Shown here: positions 7,968 through 14,214 of the stretch, one piece after another | Position numbering within the stretch: position 1 is the stretch's first letter | How the letters are laid out: each line of letters begins with the position of its first letter | The notes under the pieces: model-generated | Seen by the model: only the letters and a program-made list of their open reading frames with translations | Told to the model about the DNA's origin: nothing | The model's database searches: none | Assembly: GCA_002420015.1 (NCBI GenBank) | Contig: DIHF01000046.1 | Location: 911 to 29,072, forward strand | Direction: 5' to 3' | Length of the DNA stretch: 28,162 bases | From: Micavibrio sp. UBA5703 | GTDB lineage: Bacteria; Pseudomonadota; Alphaproteobacteria; Micavibrionales; Micavibrionaceae | Program-made: the position numbers and the translations under genes

Positions 7968-8531
7968 ATGAAACCCTCCAACACCAACCGCAACGCGGGG
8001 CAGGATGAAGAATGGAACGGCTGGGCCGCCGCCGCCCAGCAGGGCGACAAGCGCGCCTATGCGGCGCTGCTTAAGGGTATCGCGCCGTTCATTCGTGGCA
8101 TGATCACAGGCGGGCTGGCCAATGCGGACTGGGCCGACGACATCGTGCAGGAGGTTTTGATCTCCGTTCATAAATCACTTCATACCTGGAGCCCGGACCG
8201 TCCGTTCAGGCCCTGGCTGGCGGCCATCGCAAGTTTCAGGAAGGCGGATTTCCTGCGCCGCCATTACGGCGCGCGGGGCGACCGGAAAATTTCACTGGAC
8301 GATGCCGATTTTAGCGCCCTGCCGGTAACCGATCCGGCCCATGCGGGCGAATTGAAGGATATAGAGGATGCGCTGGCGTCCCTGCCGGATAAACAACGCA
8401 AAGTATTTGAACTGATGAAGATCAAAGGTTATAGCGCCAGCGAGGTGGCCAGCGAAATGGGCATGACCGTCACCGCCGTCAAGGTTTCGGCGCACCGCGC
8501 CGCCGCAAAGCTGAAGGAGGCGCTGGGATGA
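7968..8531 (+). CDS. ECF-family RNA polymerase sigma factor
   Basis: This is an alternative sigma factor of 187 residues. Region 2 spans about 20-95 (contains A-D-D-I-V-Q-E-V-L and the W-S-P-D-R-P-F-R-P-W-L segment). Region 4 spans about 125-185 (LASLPDKQRKVFEL, then the S-A-S-E-V-A-S-E-M-G-M helix-turn-helix). It overlaps the next gene by 4 bases (ATGA), and that gene looks like an NrsF-type anti-sigma factor; this pairing is established for SigF/NrsF in Caulobacter. No good ribosome binding site is seen before ATG 7968, and the upstream gene ends 4 bases away, so expression may depend on translational coupling. The promoters it reads are unknown. Confidence 0.92.
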   Translation: MKPSNTNRNAGQDEEWNGWAAAAQQGDKRAYAALLKGIAPFIRGMITGGLANADWADDIVQEVLISVHKSLHTWSPDRPFRPWLAAIASFRKADFLRRHYGARGDRKISLDDADFSALPVTDPAHAGELKDIEDALASLPDKQRKVFELMKIKGYSASEVASEMGMTVTAVKVSAHRAAAKLKEALG

Positions 8532-9166
8532 GCAATACGAATATGGACGCATTTATCGACAATCTGGCCGAGGGGTTGACGCCTTGCAAAAGGCTCGCTC
8601 ATCCGCTGCGGCGGGCCTTGCCGTGGGTGATTTTGGCGTTGGTCTATACGGCCGGGGCGGCGCAGTTTATCGGCCTGCGGCCCGATCTTGCGCAAAAATT
8701 CGCGGATCCGGTCTTTTTGTTTGAAACCGGCCTGATGCTGGCGGTATCGCTGTCGGCGTTCATGGCGTCGTGCTGGCTGTGCGTGCCGGATATGCGCGGC
8801 GCGAAATGGATCGTGGCAACGCCGGTGACGATGCTGGCCGTGTTCGTTTTCTGGACGGTCTTAAGGCTGTACGCGGAAGGGTTCGAAATCCCGGCGCTGC
8901 AGTGGGACCATTGCCTCAGCGATGGCGCGCTGATGGGTTTTGTTCCCGCCGCCGCCGTGATTTTCCTCGGCCGCGCCGGGGCGACCACAAGGCCCTGCAT
9001 GATGGCGTTGATGAACGTTGCGGCGGCCGGGGCGCTCGGCTATATAGGCCTGCGTTTTACCTGCGCGCTGGATACGGCGGCACATTCGGCGCTGTATCAC
9101 CTTTTGCCTTTTGTCGTTATGGGCGCGGTGCTTGGGGCCGGGGCGCGGCGGGTATTCCGCTGGTAG
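8528..9166 (+). CDS. NrsF/DUF1109-type membrane anti-sigma factor
   Basis: A 212-residue inner-membrane protein with about six hydrophobic helices after a short cytoplasmic N-terminus (about 1-30). It carries several cysteines near helix ends, including C-W-L-C, D-H-C-L-S-D-G-A and F-T-C-A-L-D, consistent with the Cys-dependent sensing described for NrsF-type anti-sigma factors. The topology and the 4-base overlap with the ECF sigma gene point to a regulator that holds the sigma factor at the membrane until a signal, possibly metal or redox stress, releases it. The family call is from topology, cysteines and context; the signal is inference. Confidence 0.82.
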   Translation: MSNTNMDAFIDNLAEGLTPCKRLAHPLRRALPWVILALVYTAGAAQFIGLRPDLAQKFADPVFLFETGLMLAVSLSAFMASCWLCVPDMRGAKWIVATPVTMLAVFVFWTVLRLYAEGFEIPALQWDHCLSDGALMGFVPAAAVIFLGRAGATTRPCMMALMNVAAAGALGYIGLRFTCALDTAAHSALYHLLPFVVMGAVLGAGARRVFRW

Positions 9167-9212
9167 AGTGCTTATCTGGGGAGCGGTTCAAATCTTTGTG
9201 CTGAGACCATCA

Positions 9213-9563
9213 TTACGTGTTCTCAAGCTGTAAGTTTTGAACCATATTTTTATAAAAATCTTCAAGATCTTTTTGGGACCATTCCTCCCAGTGTGAATCA
9301 TAAGGCATAATTTCGACCTCATTCGGGCGATCTCTGTTTACGGTTGCTAAATCAACTATCTCTAACGCCGTATCGAAACTGAGCGTTGAACTTTTCCACT
9401 CGTTTCTTAAATCGAATATTTCGGTCAGGAATAACAAGTTATCTGCCACGTAACCGGCGTACTCGAAATGCTCATCGTCATCGATTGGATAGCGTGACGC
9501 GTATTCTGGCTCTTTTTTAATGCGTGCGGCTATTCTCTCAAAATGTTCGCGGCAAAAACTCAT
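9213..9563 (-). CDS. Hypothetical protein, tandem paralogue B
   Basis: A 116-residue acidic soluble protein. It shares with its upstream neighbour an N-terminal M-S-F-x-R-x-x-F-E-x-I-A-A-x-I-K pattern, a middle L-T-E-I-F-D-L-R-N-E-W-K-S-S block (L-S-E-I-T-D-L-Q-N-Q-W-I-K-S-S in the neighbour), and a C-terminal N-M-V-Q-N-L (N-M-A-Q-R-L). A GGAGA ribosome binding site precedes ATG 9563. Base composition is more AT-rich than surrounding core genes. I do not recognise the family; no catalytic motif, signal peptide or membrane segment is visible. Confidence 0.8.
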   Translation of the reverse strand: MSFCREHFERIAARIKKEPEYASRYPIDDDEHFEYAGYVADNLLFLTEIFDLRNEWKSSTLSFDTALEIVDLATVNRDRPNEVEIMPYDSHWEEWSQKDLEDFYKNMVQNLQLENT

Positions 9564-9584
9564 AAATATTCTCCAGCATTGAAT

Positions 9585-9929
9585 CTATAGGCGTTGAGCC
9601 ATATTTTCTAAAATGCCTTCCACAACACTTTTTTGCCAGACAGGATTGTCAGCAACGTGTTCTATATAAACTTCGTCCGGTTGACTTGCAGACATGGAAG
9701 CCAGCTCAATTGGATTTCCGAAGCCTGTCTCTGCCAAAAGCGAAGATTTTATCCATTGGTTTTGTAGATCTGTAATCTCTGAAAGATATGTTTGCCAGCC
9801 TGCATATCTCACCGCATCGCTGAGGAATAAAACGTGGCGGCGGTTCCCATGTTGTTGTCCGAGGCCAGTAATTGGATTGGCCTTAATGTGGGCTGCTATT
9901 TTTTCAAAATCTTTGCGGCCAAAACTCAT
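9585..9929 (-). CDS. Hypothetical protein, tandem paralogue A
   Basis: A 114-residue soluble protein, paralogous to the gene 21 bases downstream. The start at 9929 is chosen over an upstream in-frame codon at 9968 because GGAGAAG sits 5 bases before it and because the paralogue begins the same way (MSFGRKDFEKIAAHI versus MSFCREHFERIAARI). The pair is probably one transcript. Function unknown. Small, fast-diverging tandem copies of this size can be immunity-like or regulatory proteins, but nothing here proves that. Confidence 0.8.
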   Translation of the reverse strand: MSFGRKDFEKIAAHIKANPITGLGQQHGNRRHVLFLSDAVRYAGWQTYLSEITDLQNQWIKSSLLAETGFGNPIELASMSASQPDEVYIEHVADNPVWQKSVVEGILENMAQRL

Positions 9930-10061
9930 TGATCTTCTCCATAATTTAGTGACTTTATGCACACGCACATATAAACGAGAGATTTCAATATGTAAACATA
10001 TATTTTATCTATGTTTATGGCCGCAAAATAGAGGCTTGAAGAAATTCGCCAATAGCGCAGA

Positions 10062-10373
10062 ATGGGCAACATGAACGTCAACGTCAAAATCTACAGACCG
10101 TCTAAAAACACCATGCAATCCGGCCGCGCCAAAACGGAGGCGTGGGTTCTGGAGTATGAAACCACCACACCGCGCAACCCGGAAAACCTGATGGGTTGGA
10201 CCTCGAGCGGCGATACGCTGGGGCAGGTACGCCTGAAATTCCCCAGCGCCGATCAGGCTGTAAAATATGCGGAAGGCAAGGGCTGGGCGTATACGCTGCT
10301 GCCCGCCCACGACCGCAAGGTCAAACCCCGCAATTACGGCGATAATTTCATCTATAAAAAGGTGGAAGATTAG
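10062..10373 (+). CDS. ETC complex I subunit, NDUFS4/NDUFA4-like accessory protein
   Basis: This 103-residue protein belongs to the family related to the mitochondrial complex I 18-kDa subunit (NDUFS4), found in alphaproteobacteria as an accessory subunit of NADH:quinone oxidoreductase. Recognisable blocks are IYRPSKNTMQSGRAKTEAW (near the N-terminus), LMGWTSSGDTLGQVRLKF (about 43-60), and the C-terminal K-P-R-N-Y-G-D-N-F. ATG 10062 and ATG 10071 are both possible starts; the second matches the family N-terminus equally well. It stands alone, away from any nuo operon in this window, and is followed by a palindrome and tRNA-Arg. Confidence 0.92.
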   Translation: MGNMNVNVKIYRPSKNTMQSGRAKTEAWVLEYETTTPRNPENLMGWTSSGDTLGQVRLKFPSADQAVKYAEGKGWAYTLLPAHDRKVKPRNYGDNFIYKKVED

Positions 10374-10428
10374 AATATTGGAGTGTTAGAAACTGGAAGG
10401 TTGGCATTTCCTCCAATTTCCAATATTC
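10373..10428. repeat. Palindromic repeat between complex I subunit gene and tRNA-Arg
   Basis: GAATATTGGA (10373-10382) and TCCAATATTC (10419-10428) form perfect 10-base inverted arms. Further imperfect TTCCAG/CTGGAA matches lie inside and just beyond (to about 10446). The left arm overlaps the stop region of the upstream gene. It may act as a transcript end, since a tRNA follows 22 bases later; no T-run is obvious. Confidence 0.6.
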
Positions 10429-10450
10429 TACCGTCCAATTTTCCAGCCTT

Positions 10451-10527
<77 letters not shown>

Positions 10528-10557
10528 CTGATTTTTTGATCATTTCACTCTGAAATC

Positions 10558-10776
10558 TCAGGGCCATTGTGACATGTCGCGCAGATCTTTGAGCGTGGCG
10601 CGCAGGGCATCGGCTTCGGGGGTGTAGAAGCCGTGCTTGAGCGCGTTGTATTTGGCGGCTTCCTTGCCCGCAGCGGTTCTGGGGCCGGTGGTGCGCTTCC
10701 AGGGTTTTGTTTTCCTCATGTTTTCGGCCTGTTTTTGCCGTCTTTTTGGGGGCCAACCTTTTGTTTTTTCAGCCAT
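10558..10776 (-). CDS. Small basic protein with GPRT-xxGK...NALKHG motif
   Basis: A 72-residue, strongly basic protein. The central block TGPRTAAGKEAAKYNALKHG resembles a motif seen in many small uncharacterised bacterial proteins, where a G-P-R-T-P-x-G-K stretch is followed by N-A-x-K-H-G. The start at 10776 is chosen because AAGGATAGGA lies just upstream and because the upstream extension has no similar character. It lies 4 bases after the previous minus-strand gene, so the two form an operon. Basic charge suggests nucleic-acid binding, but that is inference only. Confidence 0.72.
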   Translation of the reverse strand: MAEKTKGWPPKRRQKQAENMRKTKPWKRTTGPRTAAGKEAAKYNALKHGFYTPEADALRATLKDLRDMSQWP

Positions 10777-10780
10777 ATTC

Positions 10781-11155
10781 CTATCCTTCTTTTCGTTCCG
10801 AAAAACCAGTATTTTCATAATAATTTGCGTTATACATCTGGTTCTTCCAGCGGATGTCATGGCGCCTGTGCAGGGCGTTTACGCTCATCCGCGCGGCTTC
10901 GAGCGCGACCTTGATCATTGCCGGGGACACCTTGGCGGGATCGCGCAAGGCGTGGGCCAGCAGAATGCGGGCCGTCACGTCCATGACGCCGGCCAGCCGG
11001 GCGATATGCCTTTCGGTATCGATTTCATATGCCGGGGTTTCAAACACGTCTTCGAGGGTCATTTGCAGGATCTTGAGGGTAGCCGGAACACTGCGGCGCA
11101 GTTCCGCCATGTCGTCGGCGAGTGCCTGGATTTCATTGGTGTCGGTATCGGTCAT
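10781..11155 (-). CDS. Hypothetical helical protein, first gene of a two-gene orphan operon
   Basis: This 124-residue protein looks largely alpha-helical: an acidic N-terminus, then long stretches with regular hydrophobic spacing (A-L-A-D-D-M-A-E-L-R-R; L-K-I-L-Q-M-T-L-E-D-V; H-I-A-R-L-A-G-V-M-D-V). A strong AAAGGAG ribosome binding site lies 7 bases before ATG 11155. No membrane segment or signal peptide. The next gene begins 4 bases after its stop. The family is not recognised. A REP-like repeat lies immediately upstream. Confidence 0.75.
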   Translation of the reverse strand: MTDTDTNEIQALADDMAELRRSVPATLKILQMTLEDVFETPAYEIDTERHIARLAGVMDVTARILLAHALRDPAKVSPAMIKVALEAARMSVNALHRRHDIRWKNQMYNANYYENTGFSERKEG

Positions 11156-11227
11156 GATGGTTACTCCTTTGTAAGGGGTTGGGTTTGGGATATTGTTAGG
11201 ATTATCCCAGCCTCTCCTCCTTTAGCT

Positions 11228-11335
11228 GTCATCCCGACCGAGCGCGCAAGCGCGAGCGGAGGGATCTTCGTCATATCACAATGACAAGATCCCTCGGCTT
11301 CGCCACGCCGTCGGCGCGGCTTCGCTCGGGATGAC
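11228..11335. repeat. Paired palindromic repeat element (GTCAT...ATGAC family)
   Basis: The outer ends GTCATCCCG (11228-11236) and CGGGATGAC (11327-11335) are perfect inverted copies. The inner ends GAGGGATCTT and AAGATCCCTC face each other around 11270-11285. Internal GC-rich hairpins (around GCGCGCAAGCGCG and CGCC...GGCG) lie in each half. The layout matches the element at 26045-26106 and, in degenerate form, those at 7300 and 22474. Confidence 0.8.
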
Positions 11336-11380
11336 AAAAAGAGGGGGGCGGGACTATAAAAAACACACTGCGATCCGCAC

Positions 11381-11416
11381 AAAAAAAGGTCCGGAGACCT
11401 TTGGGGTGCTCCGGAC
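11381..11416 (-). terminator. Intrinsic terminator with two alternative hairpins
   Basis: Reading the minus strand, GTCCGGAG (11416-11409) pairs with CTCCGGAC (11396-11389) over a 12-base loop, followed by CTTTTTTT. A competing stem, AAAGGTC with GACCTTT (11402-11385, loop TCCG), uses the same right arm and also ends in T residues. The two stems exclude each other. Confidence 0.72.
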
Positions 11417-11440
11417 AAACGGCGGTAATAGAGGGTGTGT
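11381..11440 (-). ncRNA. Candidate small RNA or terminated leader, about 60 nt
   Basis: The region between a sigma-70-like promoter and the intrinsic terminator predicts a transcript starting near 11440 and ending at the T-run at 11381. It has no ATG, so it is unlikely to encode a leader peptide. If termination is incomplete, it would read toward the gene starting at 11155, making it a 5' leader with alternative hairpins. No known RNA family is recognised. Presence of the RNA is inferred from signals only. Confidence 0.4.
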
Positions 11441-11446
11441 GCAATC

Positions 11447-11475
11447 TTTATATGCCAGTTCCGGAATAATTGCAA
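11447..11475 (-). promoter_or_regulatory. Sigma-70-like promoter reading minus strand
   Basis: TTGCAA (11475-11470) and TATAAA (11452-11447) are separated by 17 bases, near-consensus for -35 and -10 boxes. The predicted start is an A near 11440. An AT-rich tract lies upstream, which could act as an UP element. Confidence 0.55.
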
Positions 11476-11562
11476 GAAAAATACGCCTTTTTATCGAAAA
11501 AAACTCCCAAAAGCGGAACTATCTGTAATAATTGTTAATATTGCAAGTAACAGTAAATAATC

Positions 11563-11586
11563 AAACAAAGTCACATGACTTTGTTT
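11563..11586. repeat. 24-base palindrome in AT-rich gap downstream of sseA
   Basis: AAACAAAGTC and GACTTTGTTT form a 10-bp perfect stem around ACAT. It lies about 83 bases beyond the sseA stop on the minus strand. The following bases on that strand (GATTATTTAC) make only a weak T-tract, so it could be an sseA terminator or a protein-binding site. Confidence 0.5.
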
Positions 11587-11668
11587 TAATAAAAAATTAA
11601 TTACTTTATAAAAAATAACACGAATATTTTACTTCTGTTCTTGATTAGTATTACTTTAAGGCGGATTT

Positions 11669-12538
11669 TTATTTGGCTTCGATCGGATTTTTGAGGTCTT
11701 TTTTACCCCATTCCGCCCATGAGCCGTCATAGACGGTCGAGGAAAACCCCTGATTATGGAGAGCGAGGGAGATGACGCAGGCCGTCACACCGCTGCCGCA
11801 GGTGGTGATGACGGGCTTGCCGGGCTGGAATCCCGAATCGATGAGGAATTGGTGGAGGTCTTCGCCCTCCCGGAGCTTGCCGTTTCTTGCCTGAACCAGC
11901 GCCCCGGCGGGGACGTTGCAACTGCCGGGGATATGGCCGGAGGACAGCCCTTCGCGGGGTTCGGGCGTTTCGGCGTTGAAACGGGCCGGGGGGCGGGCGT
12001 CGAGAATTTGGGTTTTGCCGTCCCCGGCGGCGATGGTTTTTCTGACTGCCGCCATGTCGCAAACCAGAGAAGGGTTAATTTTTGCCTTGAAGGCGGCGCG
12101 CCGGGACGCTTCGGGTGGTTCTTCGTTCATTTCATAGCCCGCCGCCAGCCATGCCGGAAGCCCGCCATTGAGGACGCAGATTTTGTCATGGCCGAAAACG
12201 CGGAACGTCCACCAGACGCGGGCGGGCCCCATGACCATGCCGGATTGCCCGTAGACGATAACAAAATCGTCGTTGCCGATTCCGAGGTCGGAAACGGTGC
12301 TTTCAAATTCCTGAGCGGAGGGAAGCATATGGGGCAGGTCGGTGTTTTTATCGGCGATTTTCTCGATGTCGAAAAACGCAGCGTTTCCGATGCGCTGTTT
12401 TTCCCATGCGGCGCGGGGGTTCTCGCTCGAACCGGGCAGGACGAAAGTTGCGTCGAGGATCTTTACGTGCGGGTCCTCCAGCATGGTGTGGAGGTTGATG
12501 GGTTCGATGATGCCTTTTTTGATGATTTCCTTGTGCAT
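11669..12538 (-). CDS. sseA: 3-mercaptopyruvate sulfurtransferase (tandem rhodanese)
   Basis: This enzyme transfers sulfur from 3-mercaptopyruvate to thiols or cyanide in the cytoplasm. The 289-residue length fits the two-rhodanese-domain family. The inactive N-terminal rhodanese (about 15-140) has V-Y-G-Q-S-G-M in place of an active Cys loop. The C-terminal domain has CGSGVTA with Cys247; the CG[S/T]GVTA loop is the signature of mercaptopyruvate rather than thiosulfate sulfurtransferases. The R-F-N-A-E and G-H-I-P-G-S motifs are present. The ATG lacks an obvious ribosome binding site and lies 9 bases after the cyclase stop, suggesting translational coupling within one operon. Confidence 0.93.
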   Translation of the reverse strand: MHKEIIKKGIIEPINLHTMLEDPHVKILDATFVLPGSSENPRAAWEKQRIGNAAFFDIEKIADKNTDLPHMLPSAQEFESTVSDLGIGNDDFVIVYGQSGMVMGPARVWWTFRVFGHDKICVLNGGLPAWLAAGYEMNEEPPEASRRAAFKAKINPSLVCDMAAVRKTIAAGDGKTQILDARPPARFNAETPEPREGLSSGHIPGSCNVPAGALVQARNGKLREGEDLHQFLIDSGFQPGKPVITTCGSGVTACVISLALHNQGFSSTVYDGSWAEWGKKDLKNPIEAK

Positions 12539-12547
12539 GGGGTTTTT

Positions 12548-13687
12548 CTAATCCGTAATCCTGAGGGTGTAAACATCGACCATTTCGCGGCGGCCCTGAA
12601 TTTCAAACAATCCTTTCGGCTCAAGCCGCGAGGTCCATTTCGGGCTGATCCACTGGCTGACCGCGCCGGAAACCAGAACTTTGGTGCCGAGCTGTTTGTT
12701 AAGGCTTTCCAGCCGCGAGGCCGTGTTGACGGTATCGCCGTAAAGCCCGAGGAAAAGTTTTTCCTCTCCCACCTGTGCGATAACCACCGGCCCGGCATGC
12801 AGCCCCATGCGGAAATAGGGCATGATGCCGTATTCCTTTTGGTAGGCGGGGCGTATCTTCTCAAAGCGCCGCCGCATGGCGTACACGCAGCCGATAGCCT
12901 TGTCGGCCTGGGGCAGCTTCCACGTCACCACAAGCCCGTCGCCCGTATAGTTCAGGATGTCGCCGCCGTAGCTGCGGATGATGGCGCTGGCGTCGAAAAT
13001 GAAGCTGGCGACGAGGCGCATGCTTTCTTTCGGCTCCAAAGTCTCGGCCATTTTGGACGAACCCACCATATCCAGAAACAGCACGACGCGCTGTTTTTCA
13101 ACGGGGCGGTGATAGGTGCCGAGGAGAAAATACAGGAAGTGCCGCGCCCCGATCATGTGAATGATTTTCAAAATCCCGATGACCAGCGTCGGCACGCATA
13201 CGGCGATCAGCAGGAAAACCTGATAGATATGGTTCGGCACGGTGGACACGATGGCCCATTCGTTGAGGAGGGTCATTGTCAGGGCGAAGCTGGCGGCGAT
13301 GCCAATGGCCATGAAAAACAGGTAGAGGATGAATTGTGTGATCGGATGCAGGCGGTGGATGCGTACGCCATAGCGCGTATACTTGAGTTCAAAATAGGCC
13401 AGCCAGTAGAGCGAATAAATGCACCAGAAGATTATCTGGGCTTTCATGTCGCGCCAGAGATTGCCTTCGAGCGTGTCGGCCAGAAAAATCGCCGGCAGCA
13501 GAACCAGCACGAAAACAAACAGATGCTTGGCATAGGTTATGAATATGAAAGCGCCGATCAGTACGCTTTCCGCCCAGTAGAAATAAAGTGCCTGATGCCA
13601 GCTCCACAGATCAAGGTAAGTCCCGCCTGCGGGCAGAAGATTTAAAAGGACGAGAAGGGTAACGGGGAGTATGTGGTGAATACGCAT
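12548..13687 (-). CDS. Membrane class III adenylate/guanylate cyclase domain protein
   Basis: A 379-residue protein with about six N-terminal membrane helices (to about 190) and a C-terminal class III nucleotide cyclase domain (about 200-370). The metal-binding Asp206 (FLDMVGSS) and Asp250 (TGDG) are present, as are Asn321 and Arg325 in VNTASR. The usual purine-selecting Lys and Asp are replaced by Asn246 and Gly314, so the product (cAMP, cGMP or other) cannot be read from the sequence. ATG 13687 is preferred; a TTG 21 bases upstream is possible but touches the terminator of the preceding gene. It is probably co-transcribed with sseA 9 bases downstream. Confidence 0.87.
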   Translation of the reverse strand: MRIHHILPVTLLVLLNLLPAGGTYLDLWSWHQALYFYWAESVLIGAFIFITYAKHLFVFVLVLLPAIFLADTLEGNLWRDMKAQIIFWCIYSLYWLAYFELKYTRYGVRIHRLHPITQFILYLFFMAIGIAASFALTMTLLNEWAIVSTVPNHIYQVFLLIAVCVPTLVIGILKIIHMIGARHFLYFLLGTYHRPVEKQRVVLFLDMVGSSKMAETLEPKESMRLVASFIFDASAIIRSYGGDILNYTGDGLVVTWKLPQADKAIGCVYAMRRRFEKIRPAYQKEYGIMPYFRMGLHAGPVVIAQVGEEKLFLGLYGDTVNTASRLESLNKQLGTKVLVSGAVSQWISPKWTSRLEPKGLFEIQGRREMVDVYTLRITD

Positions 13688-13708
13688 GAAGGAAAGTCTA
13701 TCACGCAA

Positions 13709-13738
13709 AAACGGGCCGGGGAATAACCCGGCCCGTTT
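13709..13738 (-). terminator. Strong intrinsic terminator of the small secreted-protein gene
   Basis: AAACGGGCCGGG (13709-13720) pairs with CCCGGCCCGTTT (13727-13738) over a 6-base loop, a perfect 12-bp GC-rich stem. On the minus strand the stem runs straight into TTTTTG. It separates the gene at 13763-14071 from the cyclase, so the cyclase probably has its own start signals very close to its ATG. Confidence 0.88.
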
Positions 13739-13762
13739 ATTGTAACGTTTGATGCTTGTAGC

Positions 13763-14071
13763 TTACTTGTTTTCGTCGGCAGCGGGTTCTGCAGGTTGTT
13801 CCTGGGCCGGAGCGGCTTCAGGCTGTTCTTGCGTTGCAGCGGCAGCAGCTTCGTCAGCAGCGGGCGTTTCGCCGGCGGCTGGTTCGATTTGCGCGGCAGG
13901 CGTGTCATTTTCTGTGCCTGTGACTTTCTCACGGAATTCCTCGCGGCGTTGCTCAATACCAACGTGTGCAGGGCCTGAATTTGTCTGTTCTTCTGCGGAC
14001 GCAGCCGAAAGCGGCAGAAAAGCAAGAGCAAGAGCGAAAAGTGCTATGTGGAAAAGTTTATTGTGTTTCAT
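13763..14071 (-). CDS. Small secreted Ala/Glu/Pro/Gln-rich protein
   Basis: A 102-residue protein with a clear signal peptide (MKHNKLFHIALFALALAF..., probable cleavage after S-A-A-S-A near 25). The mature part is low-complexity, rich in Ala, Glu, Gln and Pro, with no cysteine and no recognisable domain, probably disordered in the periplasm. AGAGGAC precedes ATG 14071, which decides the start against an upstream in-frame start at 14161. It is transcribed divergently from the porin, with 143 bases between the two starts, and ends in a strong terminator. Function unknown. Confidence 0.78.
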   Translation of the reverse strand: MKHNKLFHIALFALALAFLPLSAASAEEQTNSGPAHVGIEQRREEFREKVTGTENDTPAAQIEPAAGETPAADEAAAAATQEQPEAAPAQEQPAEPAADENK

Positions 14072-14214
14072 ATGTCCTCTTTTTGATGTTGTTGATCCGT
14101 TATACGATTTCATACCAAATCGGTATTGGTTCGTACCATAGTTATCCTGCGTAGAAAGCACAAAGTATTTTTTGCCTGTTTAGTGGGAAATTTTTATGTT
14201 TTTTGTGGGGATTA

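Larger units (their letters stand above)
11156..11668. other. Gene-free stretch, 513 bases
   Basis: No convincing protein gene. It contains the paired palindrome at 11228-11335, a minus-strand promoter/terminator pair at 11381-11475 (possible small RNA), a strongly AT-rich stretch from about 11480 to 11650, and a 24-base palindrome at 11563-11586. An open frame of 104 codons on the minus strand (11161-11475) runs through the terminator and the repeat and is not credible as a gene. Confidence 0.7.

Noticed and set aside
10637..11284. 215-codon plus-strand frame
   Set aside because: Antisense to two well-signalled small minus-strand genes and ends in a repeat.
11228..11335. Possible CRISPR-like array because of recurring palindromes
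   Set aside because: Copies in the window are far apart, face each other in pairs and have no regular spacers; no cas genes.
11161..11475. 104-codon minus-strand frame spanning the candidate small RNA
   Set aside because: It starts upstream of the predicted transcript start, crosses an intrinsic terminator and the repeat element; not credible as a protein.
11756..13645. 629-codon open frame on the plus strand
   Set aside because: It lies entirely antisense to sseA and the cyclase, which have clear domains. The product has no recognisable domain and the openness is explained by codon bias of the true genes.
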